From the NCBI GenBank assembly GCA_027563935.2, contig CM050446.2, positions 24,741,501 through 24,805,500 on the forward strand: 64,000 nucleotides of DNA. The letters run 5' to 3'. Position 1 is the first letter of the stretch. Each line of letters starts with the position of its first letter. The notes under the pieces are model-generated. The model was given only the letters and a program-made list of their open reading frames with translations, was not told the DNA's origin and did no database searches. The translations under genes and the position numbers were made by a program. Shown piece after piece: positions 53,543 through 64,000 of the stretch. This DNA comes from Costus lasius. Taxonomy: Eukaryota > Streptophyta > Magnoliopsida > Zingiberales > Costaceae.

Positions 53543-55830
53543 CTAGGCATGATATTTCTTTAAGAATCGATCGTTAATGGGTGGCATTGGACTCTCTCCA
53601 TTTTGATCGACCAATTGATAGGCTCATCCTTCATAAACCTTTTCTATCACGTAAGGTCCTTCCCAATTAGGATTGAATTTTCCTTTGGCCATTTTGTTGG
53701 TGATGATGGGTCGTTGTAACACCAGGACGAGGTCTCCTTTAGTGAACGTGCGTTCCTTGCCAACTTGTCATATGCCCTTGTCATTCGTGCTTGATATAGC
53801 TCCAAGTTCTGTTGCGCAATTAGCCGTTGCTCATCTAGAGTGTCTAACTCGTCAAGACGCAATTGTATATTCTCTTCGATTGTCATATTGTGTTGAACAA
53901 CAATTCTTAGTGAGAGTATTTCTACTTCAAGAGGAAGTACCACCTCAACACCAAAGACCAAGGAATAAGGTGTAGATTGAGTTGGCGTTCGATATGTGAT
54001 TCGATAAGCCCATAATACCGCTATCAATTTCTGATGCCATTCCCTCTTGTTCTTGGATATATTCTTCTTTAGTAGTTTGAATAGAGTTTTGTTGAATGCC
54101 TCGGCTAGGCCATTTGCTCGTGGATTGTAAATTGAAGAATATCGCCAGTCAATTTTATGATGACTCACAAACTTGTAGATGATAGCATTTTTGAACGCGA
54201 GTCCGTTATCAGAAATTATCCTCCTGGGGGTTCCAAATCGACTAAGTATATTCTCGCGAAAGAAATTGAGGACGTTACTAGCTTTGACTTCCTTTAAGGG
54301 AATGGCCTTCGCCCACTTGGAAAAATAGTCAATTGCTGCCAAGATGAAGCGATGCCCCTGGGAAGATGCAGGTTCGATTGGTCCAATTATGTCAATTCCC
54401 CACATTTCAAATGGCCAAGATGAGACCTTTGGGTAGAGGGGATTAGAATGTTTATGGATCAAATCTCTGTGCACTTGGCATAAATGACAAGCTTTTGCGT
54501 ATTTAATGTAGTCTTGTACCATGCTAGGCTAGTAGTATCCATACCTCTTGATTTTAAGATACATTTTGGGTCCAGATTGGTGGGCTCCACAAAGGCCTAA
54601 ATGAATTTCATGTAGCACGTGCATGACTTCATCTTCAGCAACACACCAAAGCCATAGTTGTTCATATGAGTGGCGATATAAGGTATTGTTCACATACACA
54701 TATCGTAAAGCTCTCTTTTTCAGTTGCATTCTTTGAGCTTTATCCTCTGGTAGAATTCCCCCTTTAAAATAATTTATAAAAGGTTTTCTCCAGTCATTTT
54801 CTTGTTTCAATGTCACTGCCATAATTTTTAGTGTGTCATCCACATGCGCGTCATTATCTTCAACAGTGGTACATGTGGATGCAATCAGTTTTCTATTTTT
54901 GATAGTGACATCGATTTGCTCACTAGAAGGGTCAGCTATTTCCTTTGCAAGTTTTGCCAATGCGTCTGCTTTTTCATTGGTAGCTCGACTTATGTGAGTC
55001 AAGGTAACGTCTGGTATTTTATCAATAAGTTCTCTAGCCTTAGTGTAATATTTACACAATTCTGCTTTTCTGATTTTATATTTGCTGTTCACTTGCTTGA
55101 TAATGAGCTGTGAGTCTCCATACACATGTAGTTTGCCAATGCCCATTTCGATTGAAAGTTTTAAACCAGTGATAAGAGCTTCATACTCAGCTTCATTATT
55201 GGTACATGGTTTAGTAAGTGCTAGAGAATAATGCAGTATTCCGTTTTCAGGAGTAACAAATACCAGACCAATTCCTGATTTTACTTTTGGCAGATTGGGG
55301 CTAATAGCTGGCTGAATGGAAGATGCTCTATCGAAATAAAGCTCCCAATATTTTTCATCAACATTCGCGCTTAGTACTTCTTCATTAGGAAGATTGTATG
55401 TCAAAGGTGAATTGTCAAGAACAGGATGAGCTGCCAAGAAATCCGCCAATGCTTGTCCCTTTTTCGCTTTTTGTGGCATATATATTATATCAAATTCTTG
55501 AAGAAGCACTGCCCATTTGGCTAGTAGCCCTGTTAACGTTGGCCTTGTCATAAGGTACCGTAAGGGGTCGACTTTTGATATGAGATGAATTTTATGCTCG
55601 AGCAGATAATGCCTCAATTTTTTGATAGCAAATATCAAAGCCAGACATTGCTTTTCGATGGGCGAATAAGAATTTTCTGCCCCATAAACATTCGGCTGGG
55701 ATAATATAAGACAATTTCCTTTCCATTGCTGTTGTATATAAAAGTCATAAGGTGCTGAGCTAAAAGCGCTCCTAGGGAGGTCTCCATTGCTGTTGTATAT
55801 AAGATTAAAGGTTTTCCAGCGATGAGTCTC
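53543..55830 (-). pseudogene. Ty3/Gypsy Tat-type pol: end of RT, RNase H, second RNase H-like domain, integrase
   Basis: In minus-strand order: the RT/RNase H boundary (GKPLILY, then ETSLGALLAQ), then YSPIEKQCLALIFAIKKLRH and KAKKGQALADFLAAHP. Next is a second, archaeal-type RNase H domain (GIGLVFVTPENG, NNEAEYEALI, GDSQLIIKQ, NEKADALAKLA), a mark of Tat-lineage elements. The integrase follows, with its zinc finger, GIDIIGP, ISDNGLAF and NPRANGLAEAFNK (D, D, E present) and a GPY-like tail ending KKYHA at stop 53543-53545. Breaks: a TAG at about 54526-54528 where relatives have Trp, plus shifts near 55740 and 53690. The 5' side (most of RT, gag) is missing because an Athila-like LTR starts at 55831. 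Confidence 0.9.
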
Positions 55831-57298
55831 TGGTAAGTATCCGCAAGTGCACGGATTTATCGAAGTAATAAAAGTTATCGATCCCACGAGGACTACGAAG
55901 CTAAGTACTGACTTCTCGACTTGTTTGAATTCAGGCGGACAAAATCAATGGTTCTTCTAAACTTTTACGAACATGCAAACTCGAAAACAGCTTTTTAAAG
56001 GGTTCAGTTTCTAACGAGTCGAGAATTCATGGGTTCGCCACATTGACAATTATGAGTTGTTAAAAGAATAACTAATTCACAGAAATTATCTAACATGAAA
56101 GGAACTCTTCCTAAGGTGCATACTACCTCCTCTCGAAGTGTAGTACGGTATTCAACTAGATTAACTAACTACTCCCGAGATAGTTAACCCAATTGAACCC
56201 CTTAAGCTCTATGAAGCGTTTGCTTAACCCTTCAGACAAATCCAAACTACTCCCGTGATTGGATTCGTAGGTCTAGTTGAAATAGATCGGACGTTGCGAT
56301 TCACCTCCCGGTCCTTCTCGCAACGTCTAAGACATAAAAATACTTGGCCAGGGTAAATTACGAGATAGGTAAAATTTCAACTAAATAATGCAGATAAATT
56401 CTAATGAAAATAGTAAAAGCATGGATTAACTCATAAAAGTCAAAGGGCTACGCCCAATCATCCCGACAAAGGTTTCTACTCGCTCATGTTAGTATGGAAA
56501 TACATGGTGTTGTGATGAACTAGTAAACGCATAAAAGATTGCAAGAAATCACTAAAAAGACTACAGAACCGCCTTCTCCTTGATCCGAGGATGAGGATTG
56601 GCTGATCTATCGTCGCCTTCAGGGGAAATCTCGCCGGAAAAATGTTTGAAACCAGGTTTTCGCCCTTGTCGCCGCCGCCGTTCGCTTTCGTCCGTCGAAG
56701 CTCTCTTAAACCGATCAAAATCCCATCTTTTATAGTTAGACCGGTTTAGAAGCCATCAAGGAACGGTTCTACAAAGTTTGGCTCAAATCTGATTCAAAAC
56801 GAGTGAGAATCGAGCGAAAAACTCGTTAGGCGGAAACTTTTACGGCCCGTGATGTGTTTACGGCTTCGGCCGTAATTCTTTCGGCGTATAATGCTTTTGG
56901 TCACAGAAACTTTTACAGCCCGTGATGGAATTACGGCTTCACCCGTGAAAGTTTCGGTGGACTTTTATACTTAGCCAATTTTCACCTCCCGCTCGTCGTC
57001 GTGTTTACGGCCGAATCCACAATTATGGCCAAGGCCGTAAATGTCTCGTTCTTTACCGTTTTTGCTCCAAATTTGACGTGTAGGCTTGTGATCTCCTCGG
57101 GAATCGTGCTTTGACCTTAAAACTCTCGAAATCCTTCATTTTTATGCCTTTTTTATCTACATTTTCAATAAAACAAAAAAAAGTGAAGATTCTGTGCAAA
57201 GTAAGATAAAAACACTAAAAGTAACACAAAATCGTGCAAATAAGTCCAAAATATGATATAAAACATAGGCAAAAATACTATATAAATGCAACGCATCA
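55831..57298 (-). mobile_element. 3' LTR (1,468 bp) of an Athila-like element
   Basis: On the minus strand it starts TGATGCGTTGC just after a polypurine tract and ends GTGCACTTGCGGATACTTACCA. The GTGCACTTGCGG end is characteristic of Athila/Tat LTRs. The interior includes a CGATTCACCTCCCGGTCC block and a cluster of GGCCGTAA/TTACGGCC palindromic words (56830-57060). It abuts interrupted Tat pol sequence at 55830, so this element was inserted into the Tat element. A frame at 56476-56718 has no recognisable domain. Confidence 0.75.
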
Positions 57299-57336
57299 AA
57301 ATACCCTAAACTTAAAATTTTGCTTGTCCTCAAGCA
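57299..57336 (-). promoter_or_regulatory. Polypurine tract / second-strand priming region of the Athila-like element
   Basis: The minus strand reads GAGGACAAGCAAAATTTTAAG then TTTAGGGTATTT directly before the LTR. Relatives have the same GAGGACAAGCAAA...GTTTGGGGG wording here; in this copy the G-run is reduced to GGG, so priming may be impaired. Confidence 0.65.
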
Positions 57337-58980
57337 ATACTAGAATATGTATGAAGAATGTAAAGATAAAGAACACTCATCTGTTTTGCCCTTAATAATA
57401 TCTTTAGTCCACAGATTAAGCAATCAATACTTCAAACTCAAGTAGTTAAAGAAAAATCATAATAGAAATAAACTCTCAAGAGGTTACAATTCAAGAAAGA
57501 TAAAAATCATAATTCATGTCATAATATTCATTCTCCACACACTAAATATCAGATACTTTCAATTTAATAAATCTATCTTACTCAACAGATACAATTTCTA
57601 CTTCAAGAATCTCAGTGATGTTAAAGATAAGAGATTTTTAAAGCATTTGGTCTTTGAACTGTTATATGCTATTTACTGTTAGCATCATAACATGTTTAAA
57701 GTATACTACAAAGTAGTATAATTTAACTCATAGTCTCAATCATGAAAGTCAGCGGAATTGTCCACATGACCTACAACTTTCTCTTTTTCTCCATTTTCAT
57801 CCTCTTTTTGTTTTATTATTAGACTTCAACTCATGTCTTAGGTACCACTGTCAAATTTAACAGTGCCAAGTAGAGGAGTCTTTTCCTTTTTTTTTTCTTT
57901 TTCTTTTTCTGGAGAAGGCCGGTCAGTGGCATGGTACTTAAATCGTTGTTGATACTTGATCGCAACAGATTTAAAGTATACCAACTCGTGGTATAATATA
58001 ACTCATGACTTTAGATTTCTTAACTAGAGGAGTTGGAGCAAATCTCAATTTAAAAAGATAAATCACCAAATTTCTATTCATAAAAATTTCTCATCAAGCA
58101 GAAATAGATAAATTAAACATCAAGTAACAAGATACTATGCACGCATCGTTTGAACATATAATAATTCACATATGCATTTTATCAATACCAGAATTGAATT
58201 TACTCAACAATTTAAGTTTACATAAAATCTCAAAAATTCCCTAAGTCATCAAATCAATCACTTAAAATGTTTCCTAAGTCCAAAATCAAGGGTAAAACAA
58301 ATTTGATCATCCTTAACAATCATAAATATTCAAAATTCATATCTAATAAAGCCTTGAAGAGTAAGCATATCATGAAGATCACCCTAGACTTAAATTGTTG
58401 CATATACGTAAATATTCAACCAATAAAGAATTTCAGAAAAAATTTTGCAAAAATTCCCTTTGTATTTGTTTGCGAAACCCTGTACAGTTATATCAAAATT
58501 GAGAATTACAGCTCAGAAAAATCCGAAAAAATTATCATCTCAAAGATATTCAAATTTTACACGGCAATCAACTTCCAGATATCAAATACTGTCTAATTTC
58601 GCAAGTCAAAACCCAGTTTACCACTTTCGATCACTATCTCAAACCTAATATCAAAATGTGCATCATAATCATTCCAACATGCAGAAAATCATCAATCAGA
58701 CGCTCAAAACTATCACATGGCATCACATATACATGATAAATACCAAACATGTCCAAAAAAATATCATCTCTAAGTCATGTTCAGCATCCTAGGACTCAAT
58801 ACCATCTAGTGTATACAATATCGAGCTAAGTATCGAGCAACATCTACAAATAACCAAAATGAATTGCGTAATATCCCGATACAATGCACACACACAAATA
58901 AAAATTGAAAAGATGGTGTGAGGTTGCATCGGCATCAAAAATATGTATAAAGAATTGAAACTTGATACTCACAAAGTCTA
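57337..58980 (-). other. AT-rich untranslated region of the Athila-like element
   Basis: Lies between the ORF-1-like gene and the polypurine tract. Frames here have no domain. A short TTTTTTCTTTTTCTTTTTCT tract is at about 57890. Confidence 0.5.
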
Positions 58981-61042
58981 TCAATCCGTCTCCGTATGCT
59001 CAGAGTCCTCCTCATCCCTGGTATGTCTCGTCGATGATGATGATGGGAGACGACGCCGTAACAACTCCTCTATCGCGCGTAGTGAGTCGAGAGCTCTCAA
59101 CTGTCCCTGCTCTAGGCGCGATATGTCGTTGCGCATCCTCCTCTACTCAGCTCGCATCTGCTCCACCGATGGATCTGATCGTGCTGGTGTGGACGGTCTG
59201 GCAGATGTAGAAAGCTGATCAACAGCTGATGGCACGACTGGAGGTACATGCTCTGAAGATCTGGGCTGTGATGGTGGTGAAGCTGCCTCTCTAAGACCTC
59301 CCCCAAGAGTGGGATCCACGATCTAATTCTGCTGAACACGAACCGTGGTACGGTTCATGTTCGGCAGCCACATGGTAATATCTGTGTCTGAACATAAGAT
59401 GGTACGAGCTCCCAAGCCTCGTAATCATCCTAATGGCAACACATGCATCTATATCCAGTCTGGGATTACCCTTTGCCTCGTTCAACCTCGAAGGATCGAC
59501 ATCGAGGGCAAGGGCAATCAAAGTAACTAATCCTCCCATCACGAGGACACCTCTCCGAGCTCTGGCGGCTTTCTGGATCTGCTTCATCAGGTAAAATGAA
59601 GTGCTGACTCTGAATCCTCTAAGCATGGCCCATAGAAAGAATAACTCCGTAGATCTGACCATACCATCGGTCTCTGCCCGCCCAAAAATGGTATGTGCAA
59701 GCACTCTGTGTATATATCTGAAAACCGGGCTAGTCAGACGCGATGCTCTGGCGGTCCTAGGGTCAAATCCGTGCTCGCCAGTGATCTCTCTCCAAAAGGT
59801 CCCCTCTGAAAACTCACGAGGACGGTGTCTGGTCACATCCGAGGGGAATCCAAATATGTGGCCCAGCTGGTCCAATGTAAGCATATCCTCCCGGTTCCCC
59901 AATCGGAATGACATCCTCCCAGGATCTCCGTCATCGTGGTTCCTTAATGAAATCTGGACGGTGCTGAAAAACTCCAAAGTGAGCTGGGTGTATGTAGGGT
60001 GCCTCTGCTGGTAAAAATCCTGCCACCCTATGTTCGCGAACATCCACTGGATGTCGTCGAACAATCCTAGGGACTGCAGTGTCTGGTCGTCCCAATATCG
60101 TGTGCTGATCACCCCTCTAGTGGATAGAGCACGATATCTCCTCTCGATCTCCCTACTCCTATGACGAATCTGACGCGGGTAGGGAGTAAGCACTGGAGGT
60201 GGTGATCATGCCCGTCTCCTCTCCTGGATAATGGCCTCTGGTACAGGAGGTGATGGCTCAAGTGATGAGCTCTGGTGAGGCAACTAGTGAATGTCTTGAT
60301 GATGGCTCTAGTGAAGGTAGATGAATCTCGGGTGAGGGTACTGGTGCTACTGGAATGGGTGCTGGCTCTGCTGACTCTGTCATATCTGGGATCTCAAAAA
60401 CTGATGGTGGAACTATCTCAGGAGTAGCAGAAGACTCCTGTGCAACTAACAGTGAAGAAGAACGAAGCTCGGGTATCTCCACTGATATCTCTAGCAAGTC
60501 TACGAATATCTCGGGTGATCTTCCTCTGGATCTGACAACACTGGTGTACTAGCCTCAGGGATAGGCAGATCTCCCTGGGCTGAGGAGGGTGATACTATCT
60601 TGGGTGTGCACGCTATATCATGTGGAGTGTCTACCTCCATACCCTGAGCGTCAGTAGGTGCCACATACTCTAGTAAATCTGTGGGAGGTGCTGATATGGC
60701 AGGACCCTCCACATCCATCGGTACAGCATCTGTCTGTGCCTCCTCCACTCTCTCAATCTCTGGTATAGTGGGAACATAAACTGGGGGTGCTACTGGAGTC
60801 TCTGCAGTCTCCACGATAGGTGATAGAGGGCGAGTGGTCCTCCTCCCCCAAGTACTAGTGCTTCGACCGGTACGCTTCCTAGCATACCGTCTGGCGATCC
60901 TCTGATCGCGGTTCTCTGGCCTGTTGGCAGGCCTCTCTGAAATAATCTCCAACTCTGGAGAACTAACACGCTGTGGCTCTGCCATATGTGATGTGCTGGG
61001 TACAAGGCGCAGTGGATAATTGGCAGTTGTTGCTCCTGACAC
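58981..61042 (-). pseudogene. Athila ORF-1-like / plant transposon protein gene, broken
   Basis: The minus strand from 61042 encodes a Pro/Glu-rich segment (61042-60258, interrupted once near 60498). The conserved domain is at 60193-59291, with TQLTLEFFSTV, LGNREDMLTLDQLGHIFGFP, FWREITGEHGFDPRTARASRLT, RYIHRVLAHTIFGR, ELFFLWAM and RLDIDACVAIRMI. This is the ATHILA ORF-1 type domain found in Athila-lineage retroelements. After a frameshift near 59290 the C-terminal part continues to TGA at 58981-58983, with one in-frame TAG at about 59145; this part contains a coiled-coil-like SRLEQGQLRALDSLRAIEEL. Its molecular role is uncertain. It follows the protease region directly, with no RT or integrase between. 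Confidence 0.75.
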
Positions 61043-61179
61043 CTTTCCGGTTCATTGTACAGATTTAACTTTATAGTTCTAGGTAATGTCCATGTCTCAG
61101 CTTTCTTTGATTCCCCCTTTTTATGCTTTTCTTAATTTTCTGCGAGACATCTATCGATTTCAAAATCACTTCCTTTATC

Positions 61180-61458
61180 AAAGTTGTTCTCCTTCACCCC
61201 TGGAGATTTATCGGAATCTGCAAAATTAATTCGTTTAGTTTCGGATGAAAAATCAAGGATCAACTTGCTATCATTCAAATTCAAACAACATGTCAATAAC
61301 AGCTCCCGTGCTTGCTAAAAACGGTCTTCCTAGAATGACAGAGAACTTAACATTTTCCTTCATATCAACAACCATAAAGTCAGTAACGATAGAAAATTCA
61401 TCAATTTTAACTGTTACATTCTCCAATATACCAGTTGGTTGCTGATCAAATCCATTAG
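61180..61458 (-). pseudogene. C-terminal part of an Athila-type retroviral protease
   Basis: The minus strand encodes GFDQQPTGILENVTVKI, then VILGRPFLASTGAVIDM, the flap-to-C-terminus wording of Athila gag-pol proteases. It ends at TGA 61271-61273, with further in-family sequence after a shift. The N-terminal part lies beyond the solo LTR, at 63352-64000. Confidence 0.75.
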
Positions 61459-63351
61459 TGATAGCCTGAAAGGGAACACAACAAATCTGGCACGCGTGTA
61501 CCTTGGACTAATCCTTGGTAACGGCACCAAAAACTTGTTGTTAAACCGCAAGTGCACGGGTATATGAAGTAATAAAAAAAGTATCAAATTCATAGGGACC
61601 TACGTTGTCGAATACTAAATAGTTGATTTCATACTATCTAGGCAAGTCGAGATCGTGAGAATAACAATCGGTAACTAAAAGCGGGATTATCAGAGAGAAA
61701 AGCTGGGACTAGGGTTTCGTTCACTTAAACTTTTATGACTAGACATGAATAAGGATTTCGTTGATTCAATTTCATCATAAAGAAGATATTATCAAAGGAT
61801 GAACTCAAGGATCACTTTCGTGCATCCGAGCTCTAGAATCTCTAGTGGAGTCTCAAGGATCACTTTCGTGCATCCGAGTCTCACAACTAGTTTTGCTCAA
61901 GGACCTCCAACGTTCCGATCTTTGCTTTCGCACAAGATCTCCACGTTTGACAAATAGACTCGATCTATAGATTCATGTTATAATCATGGCAATTATTTTA
62001 CTAGAAAAGATCAAGATGGATCTAACTTAAGGAAGGGATCCTAACATGCAATTCTAGGGTTCCAAATTCTCAAGCAATTACCTTTCAGTCTCAAGCGAAA
62101 ATTCTAAAAACATAATTAATAATATGAACTTAAAGAGAGTCTAAGCACAATTATCACATGAGCAAAATCATCATGCTAAAATCAAACTCAACGAAATATT
62201 GAAAAAGAAGTTATCTAATCATTAAAAGTCAAGTGAACTACTCCCCCATGTCCCAAGAATAGTTTAAGCTAGCATGGCGAAGGAAATACAATATTCCATA
62301 ATTTCTGAAAATCGAAAATCAACAAAAGGAAGAGTTTTTAGAAAATACGGCACGACTGTGAAGTATTTCACAGCCGTATTTTACAAAAGAAAGCGTGAAT
62401 AGTGGTGGCGATCCTTCTTCCCTTGATTTCTCTTCCAATTTGTCTCTTTTCGATCTGAAACTTCCGGCACGTTGTCTCCTTCACCAGGCGATGCTTCGGT
62501 AGAAAAATCGCGGCCGGAGGTAGTCTAGATCGAGCGCGGCGGCGTGGATCGCGATTTCTCCCTCGACAGTCGATCAAAATTGGGGCCTTTGGTCTCTCCA
62601 TAATCCTCTCGTCCAAAGCTCCCTTTTGCTTCTTACGGCATCGAATATAAACTTCTGGATCGTCCGCAATCATCTCCGCAAGGATCGGGCGTGGACATTG
62701 ACCTGGGCGTCGCGTTCAAAACTGATTTTACGGTCGTGTAATTGTTTACGGCTGGTGTCGTAAAATCTCTTGAGTCTTCTGTGCCTATGTCGTCTCGGAA
62801 AATACGGCCCGTAAACTAGTTTACGGCCAGTGCCGTAATTTCAGGGCAACTTTCTGTTCTGAAGACGTTTGGAAAATACGGCCCGTAAACTGGTTTATGG
62901 CAGTGCCGTAAAATCGGCTATGGTTTATGTTCTGACGCAATCCGAAATACGGTATCGTAATATTGCTTACGTTCGGTACCGTAAAATCGGGAAATCTTTC
63001 TGTTCGGAAATCTTCACAAATTACGGCAGTATTCGGATTTTACGGTACCATTTGGAATTACGGTACCGTAAAATAGATTACGGCACTACCGTAATTTGCT
63101 GGCTTGCTCCGATTTGCGTGAAATTTCTTGGGTGATCTCCTCTTGATGATGAGAACTCTTCCATGTATTTGATTTTGCTTGAAAATACCTAAAATAGGCC
63201 TTTTTGCCTGAAAAATATGAAAAACTAAAATAGAAGTAGACTTTGCAATATTTGATGGATTTAGCATAAAAACTAGTAGAAAGATCCTCGATTTAGTATG
63301 AAAAGGTATCTAAAATGATGCAAAAATATACTACATATTTCGTTGTCATCA
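61459..63351 (-). mobile_element. Solo LTR (1,893 bp) inserted into the protease region
   Basis: Bounded on the plus strand by TGATAGCC...TTGTCATCA, with the identical 5-bp duplication ATTAG on both sides (61454-61458 and 63352-63356). On the minus strand it starts TGATGACAACG and carries the GTGCACTTGCGG signature near its end (about 61545-61560), followed by a TTTTTGGTGCCGTTACC stretch resembling a primer site. The host reading frame before and after the insertion fits one protease when one ATTAG copy is ignored. No pol sequence is inside. Confidence 0.8.
62340..63090. repeat. Cluster of TTACGGC / GCCGTAA palindromic words in the solo LTR
   Basis: Units such as AATACGGCCCGTAAACTAG followed by TTTACGGCCAGTGCCGTAA recur near 62736, 62800, 62870, 62945, 63020 and 63060, each an imperfect palindrome of about 30-45 bp spaced by about 65-80 bp. 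A similar cluster is in the LTR at 55831-57298. Confidence 0.75.
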
Positions 63352-64000
63352 ATTAGCAAATTGAACATGTGTGTTAGTGGGTTCAAGTCTTTCACTATCT
63401 ATTTTCTCAATCAAGTGTGATGATATCAAGCTAATGCTAGCTCCTATGTTGCACAAAGCATTTTCAACAGATAACTTACCAATCTTGCATGGAATCGAAA
63501 TACTCCCAGGGTTTCTTACTTTAGTTATTTCAATGTTCTGACTTACTTGATCCTTCTTTACATTGGTTTTACGAGTCTCATGTCCCTTTTGTTCTGTTCT
63601 AAACAACCTCTGGGGAAAAGGAATTGGAGGGACATATGCAGGTGGGCCTATATATTTCTCTTCATCCCTTACTTCCTTGCAATATTCTGCTTCTAGAACA
63701 ATGCTTATAGACTGATGTACAGACTCCTCAACAGGTTCCTCAAGTATCTCCTTATTTTCAGCATTCATTACAGTGACTGCATTGACGTGCTCCCTGGGAT
63801 TCATCTCAGGCTGTCCTGGTAATCTCCCTGGAGGTCTAATGGCAGTGCTTGCTTGCTGTGCAATCTGATTTTCCAACATCTTGTTGTGAGTAGTCAAAGC
63901 TTGCACACAAGATGTCAGTTGCTTGATCTGATCAGCGAGATCGTCAGTCCTTTGCTGTTGTTCCATAACAACTTCCAGCATAGAATCAAAGCTTGACTTT
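63352..64000 (-). pseudogene. Athila-like gag C-terminus and N-terminal half of the protease, running off the right edge
   Basis: The minus-strand frame is open from 63981 to 63349. It starts with a coiled-coil-like gag tail (QQQRTDDLADQIKQLTSC), then a linker, a YVPPIPFPQRL motif typical of Athila gag-pro, and the protease start IPCKIGKLSVENALCNIGAS. The catalytic motif normally reads D-x-G-A-S; here the codon is AAC (Asn) instead of GAC. The frame ends at the solo LTR insertion. Confidence 0.75.

Noticed and set aside
53673..53975. 100-codon plus-strand frame
   Set aside because: Antisense to the integrase C-terminal region.
59601..60014. 137-codon plus-strand frame
   Set aside because: Antisense to the conserved ORF-1-like domain.

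Overview
This window reads as plant nuclear DNA. It has GT-AG introns of 0.2 to 8 kb, AT-rich intergenic sequence, many LTR-retrotransposon and MITE remnants, and gene families typical of angiosperms. Protein wording and the LTR families fit a monocot, but that is inference. I find no prokaryotic operons, no CRISPR and no convincing tRNA or rRNA gene.

Left third, 1-18.9 kb. The first three coding exons of an LCAT-like 4 (phospholipase/acyltransferase) gene lie on the minus strand and run off the left edge. A GC-rich, T-poor island follows (3.9-5.05 kb). Inside it are short hairpins whose stems differ while the loop stays nearly constant. A complete five-exon gene for peroxisomal 2,4-dienoyl-CoA reductase (SDRB type, ending in SKL) lies on the minus strand at 17,641-7,847. 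Its last intron is 7.8 kb long and holds a tiny MITE, decayed Copia and Gypsy pol pieces and a TRIM-like element. A short defensin gene with a clear TATA box sits at 18.6 kb on the plus strand.

Middle, 19-31 kb. No host gene is visible. The stretch is a patchwork of MITEs, foldback elements and eroded LTRs of one Athila/Tat-like family in both orientations. From 31.5 to 41.3 kb is an RF298/RF4-type RING E3 ligase gene on the plus strand: a 2.04 kb first coding exon, a 7.2 kb repeat-rich intron and a RING-encoding last exon. It converges on a small FAF-domain gene on the minus strand (41,662-42,087).

Right third, 42-64 kb. This is retroelement territory, mostly minus-strand. A Tat-type Ty3/Gypsy pol (RNase H, second RNase H-like domain, integrase) is followed by about 6 kb packed with five different tandem arrays (93, 36, about 158, 50 and about 115 bp). 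That pol is cut by the 3' end of an Athila-like element, with PPT, 1.47 kb LTR and broken ORF-1-like gene. The Athila protease region is itself split by a 1.9 kb solo LTR with a perfect 5-bp target duplication. The order of nesting can therefore be read: Tat first, then Athila, then the solo LTR.

The host genes do not form a pathway together; they are independent neighbours separated by repeats. The most unusual signals are the conserved-loop hairpin series near 4.2 kb, the multi-satellite tail of the Tat element, and the palindrome-rich blocks shared by the Athila-like LTRs.
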